Assembly (NCBI GenBank): GCA_964363695.1
Contig: CAYIJI010000019.1
Location: 1 to 18,608, forward strand
DNA from: JAMCZZ01 sp964363695
Lineage (GTDB): Bacteria > Patescibacteriota > UBA1384 > XYA2-FULL-43-10 > 1-14-0-10-43-13
Direction: 5' to 3'
Length of the DNA stretch: 18,608 nt
Shown here: positions 1 to 7,840 of the stretch, piece after piece
How positions within the stretch are numbered: position 1 is the first letter of the stretch
Layout: each line of letters starts with the position of its first letter
Notes under the pieces: generated by a model
The model's database searches: none
What the model saw: only the letters and a program-made list of their open reading frames with translations
Told to the model about the DNA's origin: nothing
Made by a program: the position numbers and the translations under genes

Positions 1-55
1 GACTTCAGGGCTTGGCTATTGGGTAAAGATTGATGATATTAATAAGATTGATAAT
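1..55 (+). repeat. 55-bp exact direct repeat, copy 1 (copy 2 at 4056-4110)
   Basis: Bases 1-55 match 4056-4110 without a mismatch, and identity stops abruptly at base 56 (T against A). Both copies lie at the same place in the C-terminal modules of paralogous surface genes. The repeat begins exactly at the edge of the window, which is typical of a contig that ends at an assembly-graph branch. Confidence 0.95.
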
Positions 56-400
56 TTTAGGTATATATCAGATAAAGCCTCATCTAAAACAATAGCTGTT
101 AGCAAGGGCTGGAACTTTTTAGGCAATCCTTTTGATTCCAATCTTCCTTTAGCCAATCTTTCGATTAAATACAAGGATGGAGCAACCAGATCTTACGCAG
201 AAGCGATAGAAAGAAGAGAAGTTGCCGGTTATGTTTGGAGTTATGAAAGCAGGGCTGATCCAAAGCAGTATTACTTTGTAGCTATTGATCCAGATCGATA
301 TAGAACAACCGCTCATAAAGAAACATTCATAAGCCCGTTAAGAGGGTTCTGGTTGATTGTAAAGAGTGAAGAGGTTAGTCAGATTATTATGAACAAGTAA
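1..400 (+). CDS. C-terminal 132 residues of an exported surface protein (5' partial)
   Basis: The reading frame is open from base 2 to the TAA at 398-400; the start lies outside the window. The visible part is a beta-rich module: a GYWVKIDD strand, then GWNFLGNPF, a KYKDGATRSYAEA segment, GYVWSYES and a final GFWLIVK close to the C-terminus. The 1113-residue protein at 1114-4455 ends in a nearly matching module, so this is the end of a paralogue and probably also exported. The first 55 bases are identical to 4056-4110. Further downstream the two copies differ at many synonymous positions while the protein stays alike. I cannot assign a function from this fragment; a surface attachment or protein-protein module is an inference. 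It lies 20 bases upstream of the next plus-strand gene, probably in one transcription unit. Confidence 0.85.
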   Translation, partial: TSGLGYWVKIDDINKIDNFRYISDKASSKTIAVSKGWNFLGNPFDSNLPLANLSIKYKDGATRSYAEAIERREVAGYVWSYESRADPKQYYFVAIDPDRYRTTAHKETFISPLRGFWLIVKSEEVSQIIMNK

Positions 401-420
401 GATGGAAACAAAGGAGGAAA

Positions 421-1065
421 ATGTTGAATGAAACGAAATCCCTGCCTGACCAGCAGACAGGCGCCTCTGGCGGAGAAACACTAAACCAAGAAGAAAACAA
501 TCGAACCTTGAATGACATCTTGGTTAATTCAGCTTCCAATAACACACAAGCTCCCGATAGCACAGGAATATATCCTTCTCCTGATCCAAACAGTACAATG
601 GGTTCTTTAACTGAAGGCAATCCTATTAATCCGGAAATTAAATTTGATGAGGGAGAATTCGCTATGGACAGAAAAAAGAAGATTATAAAGATAGTAATGT
701 TAATCGTGCTTTTTTTATCTCTGGGAGCAAACGGCGCATTGGCGTATCTTACACTAAATAAAGATAAGACGATCAAGAGTCAAAAGAGCACAATTGACAG
801 TAAAACTGAAGAAAGTAAAAAACTGAAGGTAGTCGTTGATAGTAAATCAAACTGCCCTGTGACGGCAGCTCCGGCTCCAGCTGCAACTGCCGAGGCTGCA
901 CCAGCGGCTGCTTCTACAAGTACAACTACTAAGAAAAAATCAACCGGCACTGGAAGCAGTTCAAGCGGAACAGCAAGCACAACCAGCAGCAGCACCGTCA
1001 ATTCAGAACCAGCCGCAGTCGCACAAGAAGAAGTTATTGCACCTCCTCCCCCTCCAAGCGACTAG
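421..1065 (+). CDS. Single-pass membrane protein with low-complexity outer tail, unknown function
   Basis: This 214-residue protein is not recognisable as a known family. The N-terminal ~85 residues are polar, acidic and Asn/Ser/Pro-rich and look disordered. A basic DRKKK cluster then leads into one hydrophobic helix at about residues 88-111. By the positive-inside rule the N-terminus should be in the cytoplasm. Outside, a short charged segment rich in Lys/Ser/Asp (about 113-143) is followed by Ala/Pro-rich and Thr/Ser/Lys-rich low complexity ending in a poly-Pro PPPPPPSD tail. The ATG at 421 has AGGAGG at 412-417, a tight 3-base spacing. It lies between two surface-protein paralogues, so it may be a cell-envelope partner of theirs; that is inference. 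Residues about 8-18 are encoded by a palindromic repeat-like segment (441-474). Confidence 0.8.
   Translation: MLNETKSLPDQQTGASGGETLNQEENNRTLNDILVNSASNNTQAPDSTGIYPSPDPNSTMGSLTEGNPINPEIKFDEGEFAMDRKKKIIKIVMLIVLFLSLGANGALAYLTLNKDKTIKSQKSTIDSKTEESKKLKVVVDSKSNCPVTAAPAPAATAEAAPAAASTSTTTKKKSTGTGSSSSGTASTTSSSTVNSEPAAVAQEEVIAPPPPPSD
441..474 (+). repeat. REP-like double palindrome inside a coding region
   Basis: Arms CCTGCCTG (441-448) and CAGACAGG (454-461) are inverted repeats with one mismatch around a 5-base spacer. They are followed directly by CGCC-TCT-GGCG (462-472), a second small palindrome. The segment is GC-rich compared with the surrounding AT-rich DNA. From memory, palindromes of this style are dispersed in Patescibacteria genomes, often in frame within genes. 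Only one copy is visible in this window, so calling it an interspersed element is an inference. Confidence 0.5.
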
Positions 1066-1113
1066 TTATTAACTCTTCCAATTCATGGCATTGATTGAGA
1101 GAGAAAGAACTTG

Positions 1114-4100
1114 ATGATTTATAGAATAAAATCTCAATTCATTTTTTCAATAATAATTATATTGATTGTTTTGTCATCATTATTTGCAGTTCGCTATTTT
1201 TTTTTCAAAGCAGATACCGTCTCTAGTCTGCCGATTGCCCCAACCGATCTAACAGCCGCTGATAATAATGATAAGACTCAAATCGCTCTTTCGTGGACCG
1301 ATAATGCCGATAACGAGACCGAATTTAAAGTTGAGAGAAAAAGCAATATTTTTAATAATTTTCAAGAAATCGCAAGTCTCGGACCAAATACTAATAATTA
1401 CACTGATAATTCTGTTGATCCTGATAAAAGATATTTTTACAGAATAAAAATTTATGACAGTGCAGGAGAAAGTAGTTTTAGCCAGATCTCCACACCGAAA
1501 AGAATTGAAAAAACTGATTTACTTGTACAAATTGGCGACTTTGAAAAAAGCAATCAATATTACTCAACAAATATTAATCCAGGTAGTGGTTGGCGTTTTC
1601 TCTGCACTAAAAGAAATGCATTGGGTATTGCCGATCCAAATTTTTGTTTTGCCGATCTTGCTTCAGGTGGACTCAATAATTCAATGCAACAAAAATTTGG
1701 CATTCAAAATACTACCGTTGATCCCAATTGGGATTATATTTATCAAAATATTCCAGTCAAAGATAGCCTGGCTTTTGGTGATAAAATTGAGTTTAGCGTA
1801 GACCATGCGTCTACTGAGAATCTAACCAATTTACCTTCTGGGGCTAGCGCAATTGCATTTATGAGAGCAAGGTCTTCTTACTCCGGTTCTGATCCGGTTT
1901 ATCAAAATTATAAAATTGATCAAACTACTTACATCACTGCCCAAAATTCATATTCAGTTCAATTTGATATTCCCTCCATTCCCCCAGAGGCTACCGAGGA
2001 TTTAAAGAATAATTATTCAATAATATTTGAGTTTGTTTTATGGACAAACGGCAATATTGGCGATGTTAAACCGGCGTTGAATGTAGATGGAGTGCACATA
2101 TTTGTCAAAGATCATCAAAATAATTTCGCTTATAAAACAATTGAGATTCCCGCCCCTAGGGACAGAAATATAAACACTCAAATGGTTTTTTATATTCCGG
2201 GCAGAAACGATCCTTATCAAATCGCCAAGAATTACGATGCAATCATGGCTGATTCAAATTCTGACGAGATAGCCTTATTAAAGTATTACAATCCCAACAT
2301 TAAGATATATGGCTATTTCGCAACAGGAATATCTGACTTTCGTTCCGGAAGTACAGAAGATTCTCTTGAGAGTAATACTCCAATAGGATTCGCTTGGGCA
2401 GCCCAGAATCACCCAGAATGGTTTTATCAATATCCACCTGATACCAGTGTTTTAGATCCCCCTGGAGACCATAGGACAACCAACGTTTATCACCCGGAAA
2501 ATGGCGAGGTTTATGGATACAGAAAATACATGCCCGATGGCGTTACACTAATTAATTTTGTATTTTCTCCAGAGTACCAAACCCAATATTATGTTCATCT
2601 TGATAACCCGCTTTATCAAAAAACATGGAGAGAAACGGCTGTAAATAAACTTAATCAGAATGTTTTTGATGGATTATTTATCGATGATCTTGAAAGTAAG
2701 GATATTGCAGGAACAAAAACCGATTCAGTCACCGGCGCAAAAAGCTCTGTTATCGCCGCCACGAAATACCCTCATGAAATTCAAAGTTTTGCTCATGGAA
2801 TAATCCCTTATTTAAGAAGTAATCCCATTTATAATCTTGATGTGATGGTTAATCAATCTGGGGGCCATTATGATAGCTGGCCCGCTAAAACTTTCCTTAA
2901 TCCCAGTTGGGATCCGGCCAATCCAGGAGATTTGGGTTCTGAGCAATCCTATTTTAATTCCAATATAAACAGTTTCTCGGCAAATAATTACTCGAATACG
3001 GCTGATATATTTTTCCAAGAACATGCTTTTCTAAGTCTCAATTGGAATAAAGCTGATATGAGAAATGCGTATAGTCTTGATCATTGGTATAAATCGATAG
3101 TTGATATGGATCGAGTCAAAGAAATAAATAATACCGGTTCTACTATTAAAAAAAGAGTTTTTCAGTTATCGGTTAATGAGAATAGAGTTGATATTGGAGA
3201 TCCAGCCTTTAATTTAGTAGGCGACAATGAAAAAAGCAACTTAGATCGGTATGATAGCGGATGGGCTAAATTTGCTTTGACATCTTATATGCTGGGTTCA
3301 AGCGAATTTAGTTACCTAGGAGTCGCTATTCGGCAGCACATAGGAATTGACTCTAACGCTTACTATAATCCAATAGATCCTGGTTTTGATTTAACAGTGA
3401 AATTAGGAGATCCAAAGGCAAATCGTGAGGAACTAACCGCTGACAAGTCTTTACAAAAAAGAAATTTTGATAAGGGTTTTGTTGTTGTCAACGGCTCACC
3501 TGACCAAAACAGAACTTTTAAACTGGATAATAATTATACAGATGACTTAGACCGAATTTATCCGAAAGACACAGTTTTAACACTTCTCCCTCACACCGGA
3601 CGAGTCTTTTTTACCTACAATGAACCGGTAACTCCTACGCCCACACCAGAGCCTACCCCCACCCCTACACCGGCTCCGACTAAGCCTTCAATAAATATCA
3701 CCTCTCCTGCAGATGGAATAGTTGTATTGGATTCTTCCGTAACAGTGTCATATACGGTTGACGGAGAGAGTAAGACTAAGGTTTTTAGTGGTTTAAAGGT
3801 TGGAGATAATCAGTTGAATATTACAGAGAGTAATAAGTCAGATGCAAATGTAACATCTACTGTTAGTATTAAGGTTGTTTACAAAGAATCAATTACACTA
3901 AGAAAAGATAACTATGCTAACGGCTGGAATATGGTTGCCTTTCCATATATTAAGGATTCTTTTACGGGAGGGACTCTTCCTTCTACCTTTAAGATAAGAA
4001 AGTATAATCCTTCTACAAATGCCTATGACAATCTAGAAGGAACAAACACACCGTTGACTTCAGGGCTTGGCTATTGGGTAAAGATTGATGATATTAATAA

Positions 4101-4455
4101 GATTGATAATATAAGGTATCCTAAAGAAGGAAATGTATCATTGGAGGTAGTAGTTAATAAAGGGTGGAACTTCTTGGGCAATCCATATGACACCAACCTT
4201 CCCCTAGCTAATCTTGTTGTTAAGTATAAGGATGGGGCAACTAGATCTTATGCAGAGGCTATAGATAGAAAAGAAGTCTCCGGTTACGTCTGGAGTTATG
4301 AAAGCAGGGCTGATCCCAAGCAATACTACTTTGTATCAATAGATCCTGACAAGTATAGGACGGGCGCCCATAAAGAAACATTCATTAGCCCTCTTAGAGG
4401 TTTTTGGTTGATTGTGAAGGGGGATGAGGTTAGCGGGGTTGTGATGAATAAGTAA
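1114..4455 (+). CDS. Exported multidomain protein: FN3, GHL15-like glycosidase barrel, Ig-like, duplicated C-terminal module
   Basis: This 1113-residue protein begins with a hydrophobic segment at about residues 8-26 that acts as a signal anchor or uncleaved signal. An FN3 domain (about 40-130) is followed by a beta-sandwich/CBM-like region (about 135-340). A region at about 356-835 resembles the hypothetical glycosyl hydrolase family GHL15: a HPEWF segment and, at about 519-525, DGLFIDD, whose aspartates are candidate catalytic residues. Then come a Pro/Thr linker (about 840-856), an Ig-like domain (about 857-920) and two related half-modules that begin with GWN (937 and 1017) and end with GYW or GFW. 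The ATG at 1114 directly follows a TTG at 1111; I prefer the ATG, with GAGAG at about 1098-1102 as a weak ribosome site. A role in polysaccharide binding or cleavage at the cell surface is inferred; activity is unproven. Confidence 0.75.
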   Translation: MIYRIKSQFIFSIIIILIVLSSLFAVRYFFFKADTVSSLPIAPTDLTAADNNDKTQIALSWTDNADNETEFKVERKSNIFNNFQEIASLGPNTNNYTDNSVDPDKRYFYRIKIYDSAGESSFSQISTPKRIEKTDLLVQIGDFEKSNQYYSTNINPGSGWRFLCTKRNALGIADPNFCFADLASGGLNNSMQQKFGIQNTTVDPNWDYIYQNIPVKDSLAFGDKIEFSVDHASTENLTNLPSGASAIAFMRARSSYSGSDPVYQNYKIDQTTYITAQNSYSVQFDIPSIPPEATEDLKNNYSIIFEFVLWTNGNIGDVKPALNVDGVHIFVKDHQNNFAYKTIEIPAPRDRNINTQMVFYIPGRNDPYQIAKNYDAIMADSNSDEIALLKYYNPNIKIYGYFATGISDFRSGSTEDSLESNTPIGFAWAAQNHPEWFYQYPPDTSVLDPPGDHRTTNVYHPENGEVYGYRKYMPDGVTLINFVFSPEYQTQYYVHLDNPLYQKTWRETAVNKLNQNVFDGLFIDDLESKDIAGTKTDSVTGAKSSVIAATKYPHEIQSFAHGIIPYLRSNPIYNLDVMVNQSGGHYDSWPAKTFLNPSWDPANPGDLGSEQSYFNSNINSFSANNYSNTADIFFQEHAFLSLNWNKADMRNAYSLDHWYKSIVDMDRVKEINNTGSTIKKRVFQLSVNENRVDIGDPAFNLVGDNEKSNLDRYDSGWAKFALTSYMLGSSEFSYLGVAIRQHIGIDSNAYYNPIDPGFDLTVKLGDPKANREELTADKSLQKRNFDKGFVVVNGSPDQNRTFKLDNNYTDDLDRIYPKDTVLTLLPHTGRVFFTYNEPVTPTPTPEPTPTPTPAPTKPSINITSPADGIVVLDSSVTVSYTVDGESKTKVFSGLKVGDNQLNITESNKSDANVTSTVSIKVVYKESITLRKDNYANGWNMVAFPYIKDSFTGGTLPSTFKIRKYNPSTNAYDNLEGTNTPLTSGLGYWVKIDDINKIDNIRYPKEGNVSLEVVVNKGWNFLGNPYDTNLPLANLVVKYKDGATRSYAEAIDRKEVSGYVWSYESRADPKQYYFVSIDPDKYRTGAHKETFISPLRGFWLIVKGDEVSGVVMNK
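4056..4110 (+). repeat. 55-bp exact direct repeat, copy 2
   Basis: Identical to 1-55. It encodes the end of the first half-module (TSGLGYWVKIDD onward) of the 1113-residue surface protein. Confidence 0.95.
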
Positions 4456-4501
4456 GAGTCGGTCTAAATACAACTGCAGAATAACCGCTATAACCACTCA
4501 C

Positions 4502-4582
4502 TGTCATCCCCGTGAAGGCGGGAATCCAGAAATAATATAATAAATCTAGGCACTCTGGATCCCCGTCTTCACGGGGATGACA
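4502..4582. repeat. Interspersed palindromic (MITE/REP-like) element, copy 1
   Basis: Left arm 4502-4529 (starting TGTCATCCCCGTGAAGG) and right arm 4555-4582 are inverted repeats of 28 bases with two mismatches around a 25-base AT-rich centre. Each arm carries its own smaller palindrome, CCCG...CGGG or similar. A diverged copy lies at 17709-17799. Repeats with this TGTCAT(C/T)CCCG...GGAATCCAG pattern are common between genes in many bacterial genomes (general knowledge). The hairpin could also end transcription of the upstream surface gene, but it has no T-tract. Confidence 0.85.
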
Positions 4583-4609
4583 ACAGGAGCAGTGAATGAT
4601 TTCGCTGAG

Positions 4610-4638
4610 TTGATTTTTGTGTTATAATATTGTATAAT
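4610..4638 (+). promoter_or_regulatory. Sigma70-type promoter of pyruvate kinase gene
   Basis: TTGATT (4610-4615) and TATAAT (4633-4638) are separated by 17 bases. Transcription would begin near 4645, leaving a leader of about 24 bases that contains the ribosome site AAAGAGG at 4654-4660. This excludes the upstream in-frame TTG at 4630, which would lie before the transcription start. A second TATAAT at 4623-4628 lacks a well-placed -35. Confidence 0.65.
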
Positions 4639-4668
4639 CATGCCTTGTTAAATAAAGAGGATATATAT

Positions 4669-5694
4669 ATGAAAACCAAGATCATTTGCACAATTGGACC
4701 TGCTACAGAGTCGCCGGAGATGATCGAGAAACTGATCGAAAACGGAATGAATGTAGCAAGATTAAACTTCTCACATGACACACATGAAAACCATGGCCAA
4801 AGAATTAAGTCCATTAGAGAGATCGCGAAAAAATTAGATAAGGAAGTCCAAATCCTGTGCGATCTTCAGGGGCCGAAAATAAGGATCAGGAATTTTGATA
4901 ACCCGCCGAGGCTTCTTGTGAACGGGGAAAAAGTTGTGTTTACAACTTCTGCCTGCAAGGCGATAGAGCCGGGTGAAATTGTTATAGAAGACCCATATTT
5001 GCACTCAGATGTTAAACCTAACGACCTAATTCTTATAGATGACGGCTTGTTGGAATTAATTGTCGATAGTGTTTCTAGTCATAAAATTCACTCCACTGTT
5101 GTTAACGGGGGAGAATTATACCCAAGAAAGGGTGTTAATCTGCCATTGACTGAAACAACCACCTCTTCCCTTACAGAGAAAGACATTGATGATTTAAATT
5201 TCATTTTAACCCAAGAACCCGATTGGATCGCTATTTCTTTTGTTCAGAATGCAAAGGATGTTTCGCAGTTAAGAAAACTGATGGGGGATAGCAGAGCTAA
5301 AGTTATGTGTAAAATAGAACTTGCAAAAGCCGTTGAGAATTTGTCGCAGATTATTTTCGAATCCGACGGAATTATGGTTGCGAGAGGAGACCTCGGAGTA
5401 GAAATTCCGATTGAACAGCTGCCAATAATTCAAAAAAAGATTATCAAGAAATGCAACTTTGCAGAGAAACCGGTGGTAACTGCCACCCAAATGCTAGCTT
5501 CCATGACAGAAGCGCCCGTCCCGACCAGAGCTGAAGTTACAGACATTGCCAACGCAGTTTTTGACGGTACAGACGCAGTAATGATGTCAAACGAAACAGC
5601 TGTCGGCAAATACCCAATCAACGCATTAAAAATAATGGTTAAAGTTGTTAATGAAACTGAAAAGTACCTTTACGACAAGAGAAACAATCTTTAA
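4669..5694 (+). CDS. pyk: Pyruvate kinase, short form without C-terminal domain
   Basis: Transfers phosphate from phosphoenolpyruvate to ADP in the cytoplasm, the last step of glycolysis. The 341-residue protein has the A-barrel with an inserted B domain. Visible conserved sites are NVARLNFSH with R31, CDLQGPKIR with D65, the KIE signature with K215 and metal ligand E217, ARGD with D241, TATQML at 271-276, and the PTRAEVTDIANAV...GTDAVMMSNETA segment. Typical enzymes are about 470 residues. This one stops right after the barrel (NETEKYLYDKRNNL) and lacks the C-terminal domain that carries the allosteric site in well-studied enzymes. The stop codon is followed within 25 bases by a terminator, so the short end is not a recent frameshift. 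The ATG at 4669 has AAAGAGG eight bases upstream. Confidence 0.95.
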   Translation: MKTKIICTIGPATESPEMIEKLIENGMNVARLNFSHDTHENHGQRIKSIREIAKKLDKEVQILCDLQGPKIRIRNFDNPPRLLVNGEKVVFTTSACKAIEPGEIVIEDPYLHSDVKPNDLILIDDGLLELIVDSVSSHKIHSTVVNGGELYPRKGVNLPLTETTTSSLTEKDIDDLNFILTQEPDWIAISFVQNAKDVSQLRKLMGDSRAKVMCKIELAKAVENLSQIIFESDGIMVARGDLGVEIPIEQLPIIQKKIIKKCNFAEKPVVTATQMLASMTEAPVPTRAEVTDIANAVFDGTDAVMMSNETAVGKYPINALKIMVKVVNETEKYLYDKRNNL

Positions 5695-5718
5695 TAGGAT
5701 TAGAATAAATCATTTCAT

Positions 5719-5771
5719 AAAAAAATCTCGTAGATATAGCAACGGCCGTTTGTATTCTTACCGGGATTTTT
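5719..5771. terminator. Palindromic terminator between convergent genes (copy 1 of a pair)
   Basis: A run of A followed by TCTCGTA (5726-5732) pairs, with a bulge and a wobble, with TACCGGGATTTTT (5759-5771). A perfect 10-base palindrome AACGGCCGTT lies at the centre (5741-5750). A-rich and T-rich ends make it usable from both strands, fitting its position between pyk (+) and the FN3 gene (-). Its plus strand closely matches the minus strand of 13301-13352. Confidence 0.75.
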
Positions 5772-5821
5772 AAGTTCTGTGCTAGAACTGCCTAGCCTAA
5801 TAGAACTTTCACTAATTCATT

Positions 5822-7840
5822 CTAGCGAAATGTTGAAGCGGTGCGGTTCCAAGTATTGCCTAAAAAATATTTCGAATTACTTAACCCTTCGTTCAGAGTC
5901 TTTTTACTTAAAGCAAATCGGGTCCATTCCCACATATCACCAAAGAAGCGGCTATATCTGTTTCCATATTTTAGAGTTTTTTCCTCGCTGTAGTATTTTT
6001 TACCTTGAGCGTCGGTTGAAACAACCCGATAGTGGTAAGTGCGGGCTTTGAGATTAGGAATTTTCGCGGTGTGAAAAGTAGTTTTGTCTTTTGAGCCAGT
6101 AATGTTCATTGTTTGAGTGTAATTCTTGCTGCTAACACTATATTCTACTTCGGTTGTTACCGGCAAAGTAGTGGTGTACGCAATACTACCCTCTGAATCA
6201 TCTTGCTTTACTTCTTGAGGAAGATAATAAGTGGCTAAATTAGCTGGGCCAACATCAGTGCTGGCACTTGGCGATGACGCAGAAGATGGAGGGGTATCAG
6301 TTAATGCACTGGGCGAGGCAGAACAAGTGTCGTAAATTTGAGCCGTATTGCCATCAATAGGATCATCTTTTTTTGACATATAAACATAATGAGTGCGGTA
6401 ATAATTATCAAAGTCATTGCGTGTCGTAGAATATGTATATGGGGATATTAAATCAATATTGGTCCCAGAAAAATCATAGGTTTGACTACTAGAATTCCAA
6501 GTATAATTGCCTATTACTATTTTTCCGTTATAGTTGGAGACATCACCAAAATCGTAGGTATAGACGTAGGAATAGGAGGTATAGCCATAGGAGGTTGTAG
6601 CCTTAACTTCATATTTTGACGGGCAAAATGATGGCGGAAGATCAATGGATAATTTAGTATGAGCATTAATTGCGCCAGCAGTAAAACTATACTTTCCAAT
6701 CTTAGCAGTAACCGTTACTTCGTAAGTCCTATTTGGTTTAAGCCCACCAATAGTTAAAGGATTAGTCAAAGGAACCGTAGATACTTTTGAATCACAAAGA
6801 GGATCATCGGCTAAAGTGCAGACTTGTTTATATGAAGCTTCCCCGGCGATAGAAACTGATGACCACGAGATTGTGGCCGAACTAGTAGTTGAAGCTATTT
6901 GTTGTAAATCAAGATACACACTAGTTACCGCCTGTCTCATACCGCCACAAGTTTTAACCGTATAGTCATACGAAGCAGCAGGAGTGAGATTATCAATAGA
7001 AACATAATAGCCATAAGAAGGTGAACTGCTCGGAGGTTTAGTGGTTGATGTATAAGCTTGACCATTAAAGGTCATTTCGTAAATTAAAGGAACTTTTAGA
7101 TAAACAATATTTTGATTTGAAGTAATCATTCCTAGCCCACAAGGATTCCAGACATATTTACCATCGGAGGTTACAGCACCATTTTCATTATCTTTATTCG
7201 GATAAGCCTTAATTGAATAGGAATATTCTGTTTCCGGGGTAAGACCGGTTGCCGGAACAGTAATACTGCTATGAGTGCCGGCTGTAGCACCATCACCGTA
7301 TTTTGTCCCATTGAAGATTAGATAATTGTAAGCGGATTGGGTGATGTCGTATTGAATCGTGAGGCTTTGATCGCCTTGCGGGGTCACTTGGACATTTTGA
7401 ATGGCAAGAGGCGGTAATGTACTATCGGGTATTATTATTGTTGTCTGGCTATAGTCCGATTCCTTTCCGCTCCTGTCGTAGGCTTTAACATAGTAAGTAT
7501 AGGTGTCCCTAGGAACTACAGCCTCATCTTGGTAGTAACCGTTATCAGTGGTATCATAAAAACCTTGTGAAGATGGATAATATATAGCAGCCACTTTTCT
7601 CCCGTTTGGTCCTTCTTTTTCAACAACAAAACCATAAGCGTCTGCTTCTAAGTCTTCCGGTAAAATCCATGACACGCGGACAGAAAAAGTATCATTGTCT
7701 TCCCCAATAAGGTCAGCTTGCACTAAAGGTGCCGGAATTGTGTAGTTCAAAAAATCATTACCATAAGCTATTTCTGGTAGAATAATAAGATTGACTAAAA
7801 AAGATAAAATTGAAATTAATGTCAGACTTTTTCTAAGCAT
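5822..7840 (-). CDS. Secreted fibronectin-type-III repeat protein, unknown function
   Basis: This 672-residue protein has a basic start and hydrophobic core consistent with a signal peptide (about residues 1-27, cleavage possible after AYG). At least three FN3-like units are visible: about 36-138 (ending in TYYVKAYDRSGKESDYS), about 145-240 and about 305-400, each with the late Y-x-Y/V-x-A strand. A Tyr/Ser-rich segment and a Ser/Pro/Ala-rich linker (about 510-535) precede a fourth FN3-like unit (about 540-627). A basic, aromatic tail follows, with no sortase motif or transmembrane anchor seen. It is the last gene of a three-gene unit; its ATG overlaps the stop of the preceding gene by 8 bases, and AGGA sits upstream. 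A role as adhesin or extracellular scaffold is inferred from the domain type only. Confidence 0.8.
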   Translation of the reverse strand: MLRKSLTLISILSFLVNLIILPEIAYGNDFLNYTIPAPLVQADLIGEDNDTFSVRVSWILPEDLEADAYGFVVEKEGPNGRKVAAIYYPSSQGFYDTTDNGYYQDEAVVPRDTYTYYVKAYDRSGKESDYSQTTIIIPDSTLPPLAIQNVQVTPQGDQSLTIQYDITQSAYNYLIFNGTKYGDGATAGTHSSITVPATGLTPETEYSYSIKAYPNKDNENGAVTSDGKYVWNPCGLGMITSNQNIVYLKVPLIYEMTFNGQAYTSTTKPPSSSPSYGYYVSIDNLTPAASYDYTVKTCGGMRQAVTSVYLDLQQIASTTSSATISWSSVSIAGEASYKQVCTLADDPLCDSKVSTVPLTNPLTIGGLKPNRTYEVTVTAKIGKYSFTAGAINAHTKLSIDLPPSFCPSKYEVKATTSYGYTSYSYVYTYDFGDVSNYNGKIVIGNYTWNSSSQTYDFSGTNIDLISPYTYSTTRNDFDNYYRTHYVYMSKKDDPIDGNTAQIYDTCSASPSALTDTPPSSASSPSASTDVGPANLATYYLPQEVKQDDSEGSIAYTTTLPVTTEVEYSVSSKNYTQTMNITGSKDKTTFHTAKIPNLKARTYHYRVVSTDAQGKKYYSEEKTLKYGNRYSRFFGDMWEWTRFALSKKTLNEGLSNSKYFLGNTWNRTASTFR

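Noticed and set aside
402..431. Nine-codon open frame beginning with ATG at 402
   Set aside because: It overlaps the ribosome site and start of the 214-residue gene and has no support as a leader peptide.
780..1001. Hydrophobic minus-strand open frame opposite the Ala/Thr-rich tail
   Set aside because: It is a reading-frame shadow of low-complexity codons, with Val/Leu/Ala runs and no ribosome site.
4630..4668. TTG start giving a 13-residue N-terminal extension of pyruvate kinase
   Set aside because: It lies upstream of the likely transcription start, lacks a ribosome site, and the ATG at 4669 has a well-spaced one before the conserved KTKIICTIGP start.
5779..6051. 90-residue plus-strand open frame
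   Set aside because: It is antisense to the well-supported FN3 gene, has no recognisable domain, and starts next to a terminator.
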